From the NCBI RefSeq assembly GCF_900102035.1, contig NZ_LT629689.1:5207001-5271000 (forward strand): a DNA stretch of 64,000 nt, read 5' to 3'. The stretch is from Pseudomonas extremaustralis (lineage in GTDB: Bacteria; Pseudomonadota; Gammaproteobacteria; Pseudomonadales; Pseudomonadaceae). Position numbers and translations under genes: made by a program. Below, in pieces: positions 19,026 to 27,669 of the stretch. Position 1 is the first letter of the stretch. Each line of letters begins with the position of its first letter. The notes below the pieces were generated by a model, which saw only the letters and a program-made list of their open reading frames with translations, was not told where the DNA came from and did no database searches.

Positions 19026-19906
19026 AGCGCGTCAGTTTCTCAAGCTTCATGCTGGTGGCGGGGTTGTTGTTCATCTACCTGCCGATGCTGATTCTGGTGA
19101 TTTACTCGTTCAACGAATCCAAGCTGGTGACGGTCTGGGGCGGTTGGTCGATCAAGTGGTACGTGGGCCTGCTGGACAACACCCAGTTGATGGGCTCGGT
19201 GGCGCGTTCCCTGGAAATCGCCTGCTACACGGCCGTTGCGGCCGTGGCGCTGGGTACATTGGCGGCGTTCGTGCTCACGCGCATCAGCCAGTTCAAGGGC
19301 CGCACGCTGTTCGGCGGTCTGGTGACCGCGCCGTTGGTGATGCCGGAAGTGATCACCGGTCTGTCGCTGTTGCTGCTGTTCGTGGCGATGGCGCAGATGA
19401 TCGGCTGGCCCCAGGAACGTGGCATCGTCACCATCTGGATCGCCCACACCACCTTCTGCGCCGCGTATGTGGCGGTGGTGGTGTCGGCGCGCCTGCGTGA
19501 ACTGGACCTGTCCATCGAAGAAGCGGCGATGGACCTGGGGGCGCGGCCATGGAAGGTGTTCTTCCTGATCACCATCCCGATGATCGCGCCGTCGTTGGCG
19601 GCGGGTGGGATGATGTCGTTCGCGCTGTCCCTCGATGACCTGGTACTCGCCAGCTTCGTGTCCGGCCCGGGCTCGACCACTTTGCCGATGGAAGTCTTCT
19701 CGGCGGTGCGCCTGGGGGTCAAACCGGAGATCAACGCCGTGGCCAGCCTGATTCTGCTGGCGGTGTCGATTGTGACTTTCCTGGTGTGGTTCTTCAGCCG
19801 TCGTGCCGAAGAGATGCGCAAGAAGGCGATCCAGCAGGCGATCGAAGAAGCGGCGGCCGATGGTTGGCAGCAGCCGGACAAACGTCGGGCGCCCGCGCCG
19901 GTCTGA
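19022..19906 (+). CDS. spuH: Polyamine ABC transporter permease
   Basis: This 294-residue PotC-type inner-membrane protein has six hydrophobic segments and the EAA loop EEAAMDLGARPWKVFFLITIP. It pairs with SpuG. The ATG sits in an ATGA overlap with the spuG stop. The protein ends in a charged cytoplasmic tail. It is the last gene of the spu run; a repeat pair follows. Confidence 0.94.
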   Translation: MKRVSFSSFMLVAGLLFIYLPMLILVIYSFNESKLVTVWGGWSIKWYVGLLDNTQLMGSVARSLEIACYTAVAAVALGTLAAFVLTRISQFKGRTLFGGLVTAPLVMPEVITGLSLLLLFVAMAQMIGWPQERGIVTIWIAHTTFCAAYVAVVVSARLRELDLSIEEAAMDLGARPWKVFFLITIPMIAPSLAAGGMMSFALSLDDLVLASFVSGPGSTTLPMEVFSAVRLGVKPEINAVASLILLAVSIVTFLVWFFSRRAEEMRKKAIQQAIEEAAADGWQQPDKRRAPAPV

Positions 19907-19927
19907 CGGTCGGAGCCGGGTTAAACA

Positions 19928-20018
19928 TGTGGGAGGGGACGTGTTCCCGCTAGCAGTGGTTCAGTCACAGCATTTTTGACTGACACACCGCTATCGGGAG
20001 CAAGCCCCCTCCCACAGT
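19928..20018. repeat. Type A repeat pair after spuH
   Basis: The left arm TGTGGGAGGGGACGTGTTCCC and right arm GGGAGCAAGCCCCCTCCCACA are inverted around a spacer of about 40 bases. The left arm shows substitutions. It separates spuH from the HD-gene remnant. Confidence 0.8.
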
Positions 20019-20039
20019 GTTGATCGCATTCCAGGTTGA

Positions 20040-20361
20040 TCAGGCCGTCCACGGCGACTGGCGAATCACCTCGACAAAATTCATCGGTTTGAACTCCGGC
20101 TCCTGATCCACCAGCACATCGGTCTTCACGTTGCCAAACGTGGTCTGCGGACGATGGCGCAAGCCGTCGGCGAACGCGCAGATGATGCACTCCTTGAACC
20201 CTTCTCCCCGTGGATGCGCATGCACCACCGCGTCGCGCTGTCTGTCTGTAAAGGCTGTGTAGTCCAGGCCCAGCACGTCCATCTCGACCCCCGCCGTGAC
20301 CAGCGCCACGGTCGGCCGCAGGTGTTGCGGCACGCCAGGCGTGGTATGCAGGGCAATGGAC
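20040..20361 (-). pseudogene. C-terminal remnant of an HD-domain (cyanamide-hydratase-like) hydrolase
   Basis: The minus strand reads SIALHTTPGVPQHLRP, EMDVLGLDYTAF, HPRGEGFKE and TTFGNVKTDVL to a stop at 20040. This is the back half of the HD-domain family that includes cyanamide hydratase. The N-terminal half with the HD metal motif is missing: upstream of SIALH the reading turns into unrelated residues (the complement of an AraC-type tail). The piece is non-functional. Confidence 0.75.
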
Positions 20362-20436
20362 ATGCGCAGTGTGTTCAACCGCCGCCTGGGCGTGACGCCG
20401 CAACAGTTCCGGCTCAACTTCGCGGCGCCGGTGTAG
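20362..20436 (+). pseudogene. C-terminal tail of an AraC-family regulator
   Basis: The plus strand reads MRSVFNRRLGVTPQQFRLNF then a stop at 20434-20436. This is the end of the second helix-turn-helix of AraC/GlxA-type regulators. Nothing upstream continues the frame: it abuts the HD remnant on the other strand. One deletion in a former divergent pair explains both stubs. Confidence 0.7.
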
Positions 20437-20443
20437 GCGCCGG

Positions 20444-22798
20444 TCAGCGCGCTGGCAGTAGCTTCAGGGTGCCGCGGGTGTTGGCGGTGACTTCCTCATC
20501 ACTGAAGTGCGCTTGCTCGTAGCCGCCTTCGATATAGGTTTCTGCCTGGTCGCCATAGTGCTTGTCGAACGGCACGCCGCTTTGTCCCACGGGGTTGATG
20601 GTGAGCGCGTGGGGGACGTCGGCGAAATCGATCAGGCGACGGGTCGACGGGCCGTAGGTCACCGGCCATGGTGCCGGACCGATGTTGGCCGATTGGTTGT
20701 TCGGCACTTCATGGCTGCCCGGTGCCGGGAAGGGGCCGACGTTGACGATCAGGTCCAGCGGCTTTTGCGAACCCATTGGGTGGCCGTGGGTCAGGGTATG
20801 GGCCTTGCCCCACTGCCATTGGGTCGGGTCATCGCCGAAGGTGGCCTTGAGGTTCGCGAGGCTGTTGTCCCAGGCGAGCTTGACGGTGTCGGCGCGCTTG
20901 CCGTTCCACCATGGCGAGTCTGCCGTGGCGGCCAGGCGTGGCAGGGCGGCGTCGATCACGCGGGTGCCGAGCAGGGTCTTGAACATGCTGTCGCCCAGTT
21001 TCGGGCGCAAGGCCGCGTCGGCCAGGTTGAACAGGAACTGGTTGAACAGCGTGGCGCTGGTGGAGTCCAGCGGGTAGTCGCCTTTCCAGGCGGCCAGTTG
21101 TTCCACCAGCTTCAGTTGCGCCGGGTCCTTGACCACGTCGCGCAGCACCGGCAACAGCGGCGCCAGCAAGCGCGGGCCATAGGCGGTCGTGGTGCCCAGT
21201 TGCAGGGCCTGGCTGTTGTTCACATCCCACTTCACGCTTTTGTCACTCAACTGCGCGTTCAACTGCTGGCCGCGGTCGGCCAGGTTGTAATAGCCGGGGA
21301 TCTCCATGCCGGTGGGCGATACCGGTTGGGCATTGGCGGACACCACATAACCGCGCACCGGGTTTTCTTCCTGGGGGTTGGCGCTGAAGGGGTAGAACCC
21401 GAGCTTGTCCGCCTGGTCGGTGCTGCCGTCGAGGATAAACCCGGCGTTGACGCCCGCCGGACGGATCGGCAACTGCGCCGCCGCCCACCAGCCGATATCG
21501 CCCTTGGCATTGGCCCAGACGATATTGAGCCCCGGCGCCGACACCTTGGCCGCGGCGGCACGCGCTTTGGCCAGGGTGTCGGCGCGGTTGAGCTGGTAAA
21601 AGCCTTCGAGGATCGGGTTCTGGGTGTCGAGGAACGCCCACCACATGGCGATCGGCGTCTTGCCGCCGTTCTCGCCGAGCACATCGTTGATGATCGGGCC
21701 GTGGGGCGAGCGGCGCAGGGTGAGGGTCACCGGTGCCTGGCCCTTCACCGCGATCTGTTGCTCGCTGCTGGTCATGTCGACCCACTGGCCTTGGTACCAG
21801 ACCTGGTTGGGGTTGTCCGGGTTGACCTTTTCGGCGATCAGGTCCAGGTCATCGTTCTGGAACATGGTCAGGCTCCAGCCGAAATCCCGGTTGTGTCCCA
21901 GGAACGCCACCGGCACCAGCGCGTTGTGATAGCCATAAAGCTCAAAGCCCGGCGCCGACAGATGCGCTTCGTACCACACCGATGGCACCGAAAAACGGAT
22001 GTGCGGGTCGCCCGCCAGCAACGGCTTGCCGCTCTTGGTGCGGCTGCCGCTGATGGCCCAGGCGTTGCTGCCTTCGAACTGCGGCAAGCCGTTGTCGGCC
22101 AGCGCCTGCTGACTCAGGGCGGCGAGGGCGTCGAGGGCTTTCCAGTCGCTGTCGGCCAGGTTGAGCGCACCCTTGGGTTGCCAGTCGAGGTCGAAGATTT
22201 TCAGGTAGTCGCTGCCCAATTGGTCGCGCACGTAAGTCAGCACGGGCTCGGTACGAAACGCGGCGGCAAAGCTGTAGGCCAGGTAGCCGGCGACGCTGAT
22301 GGTGTCTTCGGCGGTAAATCGGCGCTTGGGAATGCCCAGCACGTCGAACTCCATCGGGCTGGCGTGGCTGTCCTGATAGCTGTTGATCCCGTCCAGGTAA
22401 GCTTGCAGGGCCTTCCACGCGGCGGACTGGTGGTCCATCTGTTCCACGTAGCTCAAGGCCCGCTCACGAATGCGCAGGCTGCGGAACAGCTTGTCGGTCT
22501 CCAGCAGCTTGGGCCCGAGCACCTCGGCCAGTTCGCCACGGGCCAGGCGGCGCATGATTTCCATCTGGAACAGGCGATCCTGGGCGTGCACATAGCCCAG
22601 GGCGCGATACAGGTCGGCCTCGTTCTCGGCGCGGATATGCGGAACGCCACGGTCGTCATAGCGCACCGTCACCGAGCCTTGCAGGTTGGCCAGCGTGACG
22701 GTGCCCTGGCGGGTGGGTTGCTTGCTGTAGACGTACCAGCCGGCGCCAATGGCAACCAGCGCCACCAGCACCGCGAGAACCTGCAAGACGCGCTTCAT
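20444..22798 (-). CDS. Penicillin-acylase-family Ntn hydrolase
   Basis: This precursor of about 784 residues has one N-terminal membrane or signal segment (VLQVLAVLVALVAIGAGWYVY), so it acts outside the cytoplasm. The alpha chain comes first (VRYDDRGVPHIRAENEADLYRALGYVHAQDRL). The autocatalytic cleavage site is G-S-N-A-W; the serine, about residue 244, becomes the N-terminal nucleophile of the beta chain. Substrates in this family include penicillins, N-acyl-homoserine lactones and acyl siderophore precursors; none can be assigned here. ATG at 22798 was preferred to 22804 because AAGGA sits six bases before it. Confidence 0.85.
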   Translation of the reverse strand: MKRVLQVLAVLVALVAIGAGWYVYSKQPTRQGTVTLANLQGSVTVRYDDRGVPHIRAENEADLYRALGYVHAQDRLFQMEIMRRLARGELAEVLGPKLLETDKLFRSLRIRERALSYVEQMDHQSAAWKALQAYLDGINSYQDSHASPMEFDVLGIPKRRFTAEDTISVAGYLAYSFAAAFRTEPVLTYVRDQLGSDYLKIFDLDWQPKGALNLADSDWKALDALAALSQQALADNGLPQFEGSNAWAISGSRTKSGKPLLAGDPHIRFSVPSVWYEAHLSAPGFELYGYHNALVPVAFLGHNRDFGWSLTMFQNDDLDLIAEKVNPDNPNQVWYQGQWVDMTSSEQQIAVKGQAPVTLTLRRSPHGPIINDVLGENGGKTPIAMWWAFLDTQNPILEGFYQLNRADTLAKARAAAAKVSAPGLNIVWANAKGDIGWWAAAQLPIRPAGVNAGFILDGSTDQADKLGFYPFSANPQEENPVRGYVVSANAQPVSPTGMEIPGYYNLADRGQQLNAQLSDKSVKWDVNNSQALQLGTTTAYGPRLLAPLLPVLRDVVKDPAQLKLVEQLAAWKGDYPLDSTSATLFNQFLFNLADAALRPKLGDSMFKTLLGTRVIDAALPRLAATADSPWWNGKRADTVKLAWDNSLANLKATFGDDPTQWQWGKAHTLTHGHPMGSQKPLDLIVNVGPFPAPGSHEVPNNQSANIGPAPWPVTYGPSTRRLIDFADVPHALTINPVGQSGVPFDKHYGDQAETYIEGGYEQAHFSDEEVTANTRGTLKLLPAR

Positions 22799-22830
22799 GA
22801 ACATTCCTTACCCAATGGGGGGGCCGCTGG

Positions 22831-23406
22831 CTACGAGCCGTTTGGCCACGAACAATAGCAGCCCACCGCCAGGGTGTGAGTGGCATTCACCTCGCGCCCG
22901 GCTTCAAGCGCCTTCAAGATCGGCTCGATAAAACTGTTGCTGGCGTTGCACGTCAGCCCTTCGCTGTACGGCCCGAAATACGCGAGCTTGCCGCTGCGGT
23001 CCCAGATGCCCACGGCTGGCGTTGCCGGTATCTGATCGGCACCGGGCAGGGCGGTCAGCACTTTCATGTGGCGCAGGTTATCGGGCAGTTGGCCGTGGCT
23101 GCCGGGTTTTTGCAGGGCGTAGAACTCGACGCCTTGGGGGGCGTACTGCTCGATCAGTTCGGCCAGGTGTTGCTGGTTGCCGACGTTACAGGGGCAGGCC
23201 GGGTCCCAGAAGTGCACCAGGCGGATCGGGCCCGGGCCGCTGAGTTCGGCGGGCAGGCGCAGGGCGTCGCCGGAGAAGACCGCCGTGTGTTCGCTGAAGG
23301 CGCGCAGGTAGCGGCCCTGAAACCAGTCATAGGCGGCCCATAGCACGCCAGCGCAAAGGATCAGAATCAGGCTGGCGAACAGGGCGTTACGGTAAGGCTG
23401 TCGCAT
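22831..23406 (-). CDS. Membrane-anchored thioredoxin-fold protein (DUF6436-like)
   Basis: This 191-residue protein has an N-terminal membrane segment (ALFASLILILCAGVLWAAY) and a periplasmic domain of thioredoxin-like pattern: IRLVHFWDPACPCN, with a CPC pair in the place of a redox motif, and later the cis-proline region IPATPAVGIWD. It ends in a cysteine-rich CNAS..VGCYCSW tail. It lies just upstream of the acylase gene on the same strand. Function is unknown; a redox or assembly role is a guess. Confidence 0.65.
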   Translation of the reverse strand: MRQPYRNALFASLILILCAGVLWAAYDWFQGRYLRAFSEHTAVFSGDALRLPAELSGPGPIRLVHFWDPACPCNVGNQQHLAELIEQYAPQGVEFYALQKPGSHGQLPDNLRHMKVLTALPGADQIPATPAVGIWDRSGKLAYFGPYSEGLTCNASNSFIEPILKALEAGREVNATHTLAVGCYCSWPNGS

Positions 23407-23506
23407 GTGGATCTATCCTCGCAGGTCGCGTAGCTTGCCATGCTTGTCCTGACAGATGAATATCGCCGCTCGATATTCATCTTCGTCTTACGCTTGGAAC
23501 CCCTTT

Positions 23507-24481
23507 ATGCCCGTCACCTTTGACCCCGATCGTCTGCGCGAAAGCTTGCGGCCCCTGGTGGATGCGCAACCGCTCAGCGCCGAGGCGCGAGTCTACCAGC
23601 GGTTCTACGGGCTGGACCTGGCGGCGCGCAAAGTTGCGGTGCCGAGCCGGCTGGGGCGTTTCGAGGTGGATGGGTTCGAAGTGGTGGCCCAAGTGTGGTG
23701 GCCGCCTGTGCCTGTGGCGACGATGTTCATGTTCCACGGGTTCTACGACCATATGGGGCTGTATCGCCATGTGCTGGATTGGGCGCTGGACCAGGGTTTT
23801 GTGGTGATTGCCTGCGATTTTCCGGGTCATGGTCTGTCCAGTGGCGCGCGCGCCAGCATCGATGATTTCGCGGTGTATCAGGATGTGATGCAGGCGTTGT
23901 TCGCCCAGGCCCAAGCGCTGAGCCTGCCCCAACCCTGGCACCTGTTCGGACAAAGTACCGGTGCTGCGGTGGTGGTGGACCACTTGCTCAACCATGGCAT
24001 CGACAGTCCGGCCCAGGGCAAGACTTTTCTGCTTGCGCCCTTGGTGCGGCCGCGTGGCTGGGGGTGGTCGAAGGTCAGCTATTACCTGCTGCGCCCGTTC
24101 GTCAAAGGCATCGCGCGGCGGTTCAGCGAAAACACCAACGATCCGGCGTTCAAGCCGTTCCTGGAGGCCGATCCGCTGCAGCCCCGCCAGTTGCCCACCG
24201 CCTGGGTCGGCGCTCTGGTGCGCTGGATCAAACGTATCGAAGCCGCCCCGCGCAGCCCAAGGCGGCCGTTGATCGTGCAGGGCGAAGAGGACATGACGGT
24301 GGACTGGCAGCACAATTTGCAGGTGCTGCGGGACAAGTTCGATGAGCCTGAGGTGTTGATGCTCAAGCGCGGTCGGCATCACCTGGCCAATGAGATTCCC
24401 GAGATTCGCCAAGCATATTTCAACTTTCTAGGCGAACACCTGTGTAGGAGCGAGCTTGCTCGCGAAGAACGTCAACGATGA
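23507..24481 (+). CDS. Alpha/beta hydrolase (lysophospholipase-like)
   Basis: This 324-residue Hydrolase_4-type protein has the oxyanion segment FMFHGFYDHMG, the nucleophile serine in LFGQSTGA, and the acid and His in GEEDMTVDWQ and KRGRHHLANE. It resembles monoglyceride lipase/lysophospholipase proteins; the substrate is unknown. The start at 23507 (MPVTFDPDRL) is more likely than 23456. The last dozen residues (CRSELAREERQR) are encoded by a REPIN that supplies the stop codon. Confidence 0.8.
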   Translation: MPVTFDPDRLRESLRPLVDAQPLSAEARVYQRFYGLDLAARKVAVPSRLGRFEVDGFEVVAQVWWPPVPVATMFMFHGFYDHMGLYRHVLDWALDQGFVVIACDFPGHGLSSGARASIDDFAVYQDVMQALFAQAQALSLPQPWHLFGQSTGAAVVVDHLLNHGIDSPAQGKTFLLAPLVRPRGWGWSKVSYYLLRPFVKGIARRFSENTNDPAFKPFLEADPLQPRQLPTAWVGALVRWIKRIEAAPRSPRRPLIVQGEEDMTVDWQHNLQVLRDKFDEPEVLMLKRGRHHLANEIPEIRQAYFNFLGEHLCRSELAREERQR

Positions 24482-24543
24482 CGCGGGATGCCTGAATAAA
24501 CGCGGTGAGTTCGCGTTCTTCGCGAGCAAGCTCGCTCCTACAG
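24442..24543. repeat. Type B REPIN overlapping the hydrolase 3' end
   Basis: TGTAGGAGCGAGCTTGCTCG and the inverted CGCGAGCAAGCTCGCTCC enclose a centre with CGTCAACGATGACGCGG. The plus-strand gene ends inside it, and the minus-strand gene ends 4 bases after it. Confidence 0.85.
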
Positions 24544-24546
24544 GGC

Positions 24547-25299
24547 TCAGGGAGCCAGGCTGGCGGTGCTTTGGCCGACCGCCAAGCCTGCGCGGACCGC
24601 CGCCAACGCCGCCTTGTAATACGCCTTGCCGGCTGCCGACTCGGCAAACGTTGCGAATTCTTCCAGCTCGGGGTCTGACAAATCCCGGTAGACATACAGC
24701 AGTGTGTTGTTCAGGTCATTCCCGATCTGCTGCATCAGCCGCTCACGCTGGCCATTGAGCATGCCTTGGGCCTGACTGCCCCCCAGCAGGCCGGGAATCA
24801 TCTGGCTCAAGCTGTCGGCTGCCACGCCGGCAATCGCCAGGCTGACTTCCGCCCCGGCTTCACGGGCGGGCAGGGCCTGGGCCAAGTGGCCGATGATCAG
24901 GCTGCGGGTGGCGTCGGCTTCGATTTTCGGCAGGCCCTGGGCGTTTTTCGCCAACTGGTCGCGGCGGGTGGCGAGCAATTCGGCGGCGACAATCTTGCGC
25001 CCCAGCGGCGACTGGAAAAACGCCAGGGCCGGCTTCGGGTCTGCCAGGTGCTTGCGCAACTGCGCTTCGGCCCGCTGGTCCATGGCCTGGGCGGCGAAGC
25101 GTTTATTGCTGTTGTCCACCAGCGCCTGGTACACCGCCGGCGGCAGGCTATTGCGATAGCGTTGCTGGGCGGCACTGAGGGCGTCATTGAAATGCGCACG
25201 TTGTTCGGCCCAGCCGGCGACCTTGTACAACTGGTCATGGCCGTCTGCCCAGGCGGGCAAAACGCAGAACATCAGCAAGGAAAAAAACAAACGACGCAT
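24547..25299 (-). CDS. Exported DUF2059-like protein
   Basis: This 250-residue protein has a clear signal peptide (LFFSLLMFCVLPAWA, residues 4-18). The mature part is helical and carries two similar modules: PKPALAFFQSPLGRKIVAAE about residue 88 and LEEFATFAESAAGKAYYKA about residue 215. That S-x-x-G-[RK] pattern is typical of DUF2059 proteins. Function is unknown; it acts in the periplasm if the signal is used. Confidence 0.65.
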   Translation of the reverse strand: MRRLFFSLLMFCVLPAWADGHDQLYKVAGWAEQRAHFNDALSAAQQRYRNSLPPAVYQALVDNSNKRFAAQAMDQRAEAQLRKHLADPKPALAFFQSPLGRKIVAAELLATRRDQLAKNAQGLPKIEADATRSLIIGHLAQALPAREAGAEVSLAIAGVAADSLSQMIPGLLGGSQAQGMLNGQRERLMQQIGNDLNNTLLYVYRDLSDPELEEFATFAESAAGKAYYKAALAAVRAGLAVGQSTASLAP

Positions 25300-25430
25300 A
25301 GGGACTCCTGTCAGTCGGCCACTATTGTCCGTGTCGGGCGTAGGATTTGTCGAGAAGTCCTATCAGTCACGTGAGTAAAGTGTATTCAGACGCTCGGCGG
25401 CTCTGTCGGATTCACAGGCGTATGGATACT

Positions 25431-26063
25431 ATGCGCGCCATGCACATACCCTTCGATCACCCCCTGCTGCAACGCATCGTCGACGACCTGGCCGAAAAAG
25501 GCTGGTCGCAGCAAAACGGCTTCCTGCCCCAGGCTCTGACCCTGGAACTGGCGGCTGAGTGCCGTAAACGTGCGGCGGAAGGTGAACTGGCGCCGGCGGC
25601 GGTGGGGCGCGGACCGGCCCAGGAGATCCGCGAGGGTATTCGCGGCGACCATATCCAGTGGCTGGAAGAGGGCGACGCGGCGGTCTGCGACAACTATATG
25701 GCCTTGATGGACAGCCTGCGCCTGACGATCAACCGCAGTCTGTTCCTTGGCCTGGAAGATTTCGAAAGCCACTTCGCGATGTACCCGCCAGGGGCGTTTT
25801 ACCTCAAGCATCTCGACCGTTTCCGTGACGATGACCGACGCACGGTGTCGGCGGTGATTTACCTGAACGACGCCTGGCTGCCCGAGCATGGCGGCCAGCT
25901 GCGCATGTACCTCAAGGACGGCGTCGAACACGATGTAGTGCCCACCGGTGGATGCCTGGTGGTGTTCCTGTCGGGCGAGGTACCCCACGAAGTCCTGCCA
26001 GCCACACGCGAACGGTTGTCCATCACCGGCTGGTTCCGTCGGCGGGGCAGCGAGCCGTTTTAA
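25431..26063 (+). CDS. 2-oxoglutarate/Fe(II) oxygenase, prolyl-hydroxylase type
   Basis: This protein of about 210 residues has a double-stranded beta-helix core. Iron ligands are H and D in FYLKHLDRF and H in GEVPHEVLP; the arginine in RERLSITGWFRR binds 2-oxoglutarate. It resembles the Pseudomonas prolyl hydroxylase that modifies elongation factor Tu and is related to HIF prolyl hydroxylases; that substrate is inferred. Starts at 25422, 25431 and 25440 are possible, none with a strong ribosome-binding site. It is followed 2 bases later by the DUF523 gene. Confidence 0.78.
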   Translation: MRAMHIPFDHPLLQRIVDDLAEKGWSQQNGFLPQALTLELAAECRKRAAEGELAPAAVGRGPAQEIREGIRGDHIQWLEEGDAAVCDNYMALMDSLRLTINRSLFLGLEDFESHFAMYPPGAFYLKHLDRFRDDDRRTVSAVIYLNDAWLPEHGGQLRMYLKDGVEHDVVPTGGCLVVFLSGEVPHEVLPATRERLSITGWFRRRGSEPF

Positions 26064-26065
26064 CC

Positions 26066-26548
26066 ATGGAAAAGATTCTGATCAGCCGCTGCCTGCTCGG
26101 CCACGCAGTGCGCTATGACGGTGGGGCCAGCGGGCCGTTCGACCAACTGACGATGTGGCAGGCCGAAGGCCGTGTGGTTGCGATCTGCCCGGAAGTGGCC
26201 GGCGGGTTGCCGACGCCGCGCCCGGCGGCCGAGATTGCGGGCGGGCAGGGCGTCGACGTGTGGGAGGGCCGCGCCCAGGTGCTGACCGCCGAGGGCGAAG
26301 ACTTCAGCGCCGCCTTCCTCGACGGTGCCCGCCAGGCGTTGGCGCTGGTGCAACACCACAACATCCGCATCGCCGTGCTCAAGGCCAATAGCCCCTCGTG
26401 TGGCAATCTGCTGACCTACGACGGCACCTTCAGTGGCGTGAAGGTGCACGGTGAAGGCGTGACAGCGGCGCTGCTCAAGCGCCATGGTGTGCAGGTGTTC
26501 AGTGAGCTGGAGTTGCCTGAGGCGGCGCAAGCCCTGGCCAATATTTGA
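26066..26548 (+). CDS. DUF523-family protein
   Basis: This 160-residue protein has the family's conserved cysteines: SRCLLG at the start, AICPEVAGGLPTPRPAAE and ANSPSCG. Together they suggest a metal or cofactor site. The function is not established. ATG at 26066 lies 2 bases after the stop of the oxygenase gene, so the two are probably co-transcribed. Confidence 0.8.
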   Translation: MEKILISRCLLGHAVRYDGGASGPFDQLTMWQAEGRVVAICPEVAGGLPTPRPAAEIAGGQGVDVWEGRAQVLTAEGEDFSAAFLDGARQALALVQHHNIRIAVLKANSPSCGNLLTYDGTFSGVKVHGEGVTAALLKRHGVQVFSELELPEAAQALANI

Positions 26549-26549
26549 T

Positions 26550-27044
26550 CTACTGTGCCTTGACCGTCGGCGTATCGCTTTCAAACCACTTCTGCGACAG
26601 CTCCTTCAAGCGGCCATCGTCTTTCACGCGCTTCAACGCCCCGTCCAGACTCGTCTTGAACGCCGGGTTGCCCTTCTGGAACGGGATCGCCAATTCGGGC
26701 TTCTCACGATACGCCTCACTGAAATCGAACTGATCCTCAAGCTCGGCAGTCTTAGCGATATGGTTGATGGCCACGTCGTACTTGCCGGTCGCGACCCCCG
26801 TCAGCAGATCGGCGTCATCGGTGGTGATAAATGAGGAGCGCACGTCCATTTCTCTTGCCAGCAGTTCACCCAGCTCGACTTCAAAGCCGGTGAGTTTGTC
26901 GCCTTCCTTGAAGTTGTAGGGCGGGGTATTGGCTTCAAGAGCGATGCGCAGTTCACCGCGGTCGTTCACATCGTCGATCAGCTCGGCATGAGCCAAAGGG
27001 CTCAAAAGGGGAAGCAAAAGTAACAGGCCAGGCGAAAAGCGCAT
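26550..27044 (-). CDS. Short periplasmic solute-binding-like protein (SBP_bac_3)
   Basis: This 164-residue protein has a signal peptide ending near SPLAHA. It shows SBP_bac_3 features: ELRIALEANTPPYNF, LTGFEVELGELLAREM, GKYDVAINHIAKTAE. Most of the second lobe is absent: the chain jumps from EAYREKPELAIPFQKGN to the C-terminal ALKRVKDDGRLKELSQKWF. Usual family members have about 220 mature residues. There is no transporter partner nearby. AGGAG precedes the ATG at 27044. It may be a sensor-like minimal binding protein or an old internal deletion that kept the frame. Confidence 0.7.
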   Translation of the reverse strand: MRFSPGLLLLLPLLSPLAHAELIDDVNDRGELRIALEANTPPYNFKEGDKLTGFEVELGELLAREMDVRSSFITTDDADLLTGVATGKYDVAINHIAKTAELEDQFDFSEAYREKPELAIPFQKGNPAFKTSLDGALKRVKDDGRLKELSQKWFESDTPTVKAQ

Positions 27045-27178
27045 GGTCACTCCTAGAATTTTCAAATGTGCGAGGCGTCGTTCAGCATCGCTTTGTTATG
27101 GTGTCGAGAGCCTTGGACAGCAATTTGCCGCGAAGTTGTTATAACCCTACAGATTTCCTGGAAAAACTGGAGAAGCGA

Positions 27179-27619
27179 ATGAAAGCCTTATTGTCCCGTG
27201 CAACGATTGCCAGCGTATTGCTGGGTGCTTCGATGTTGGCTACCGCTGCCGATGGCATCCCGCGCAGCGCGCCGCCCGAAGGCGCCAAGGTATTTATCGT
27301 GTCGCCCAAAGACGGCGCCACCGTCGATAAAACCTTCACCGTCAAATTCGGCATGGAAGGCCTGAAGCTGGCGCCAGCCACCGATCAGACCCCAGGCACC
27401 GCTCACCAGCACCTGCTGATCGACCAAAAAGAGCTGCCGGACGCCAGCGTGCCAATCCCGGCCACCGACACCGTGATCCACTACGGCAAGGCCCAGACCG
27501 AAACCGAACTGACCCTCACCCCAGGCAAGCACACCTTGCAACTGGTGGCCGGCGACAAGCTGCACATGCAATTCAACCCGACTGTCGCCTCGAAAGTCAT
27601 CACGGTTAACGTGAAATAA
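27179..27619 (+). CDS. Exported DUF4399 protein
   Basis: This 146-residue protein has a signal peptide (ending near LATAA, about residue 24) and a beta-rich domain with FIVSPKDGATVDKTFTVKFG, GTAHQHLLID and TLTPGKHTLQLV, as in DUF4399. Function is unknown; it is probably periplasmic. ATG at 27179 has GGAGAAG upstream; longer in-frame versions lose the signal peptide. Confidence 0.78.
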   Translation: MKALLSRATIASVLLGASMLATAADGIPRSAPPEGAKVFIVSPKDGATVDKTFTVKFGMEGLKLAPATDQTPGTAHQHLLIDQKELPDASVPIPATDTVIHYGKAQTETELTLTPGKHTLQLVAGDKLHMQFNPTVASKVITVNVK

Positions 27620-27620
27620 A

Positions 27621-27656
27621 AAAAACGGGAGCCCTGTAAGGGGCTCCCGTTTTTTG
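27621..27656. terminator. Bidirectional terminator between the DUF4399 gene and serA
   Basis: The perfect 10-bp stem ACGGGAGCCC / GGGCTCCCGT has a six-base loop, A residues before and six T residues after, serving both convergent genes. Confidence 0.9.
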
Positions 27657-27669
27657 TAGGGACGGGTTC

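Noticed and set aside
20507..22858. A 783-codon plus-strand frame opposite the acylase gene
   Set aside because: The minus strand has a clear Ntn-hydrolase with signal segment and GSNAW cleavage site; the plus frame has no recognisable features.
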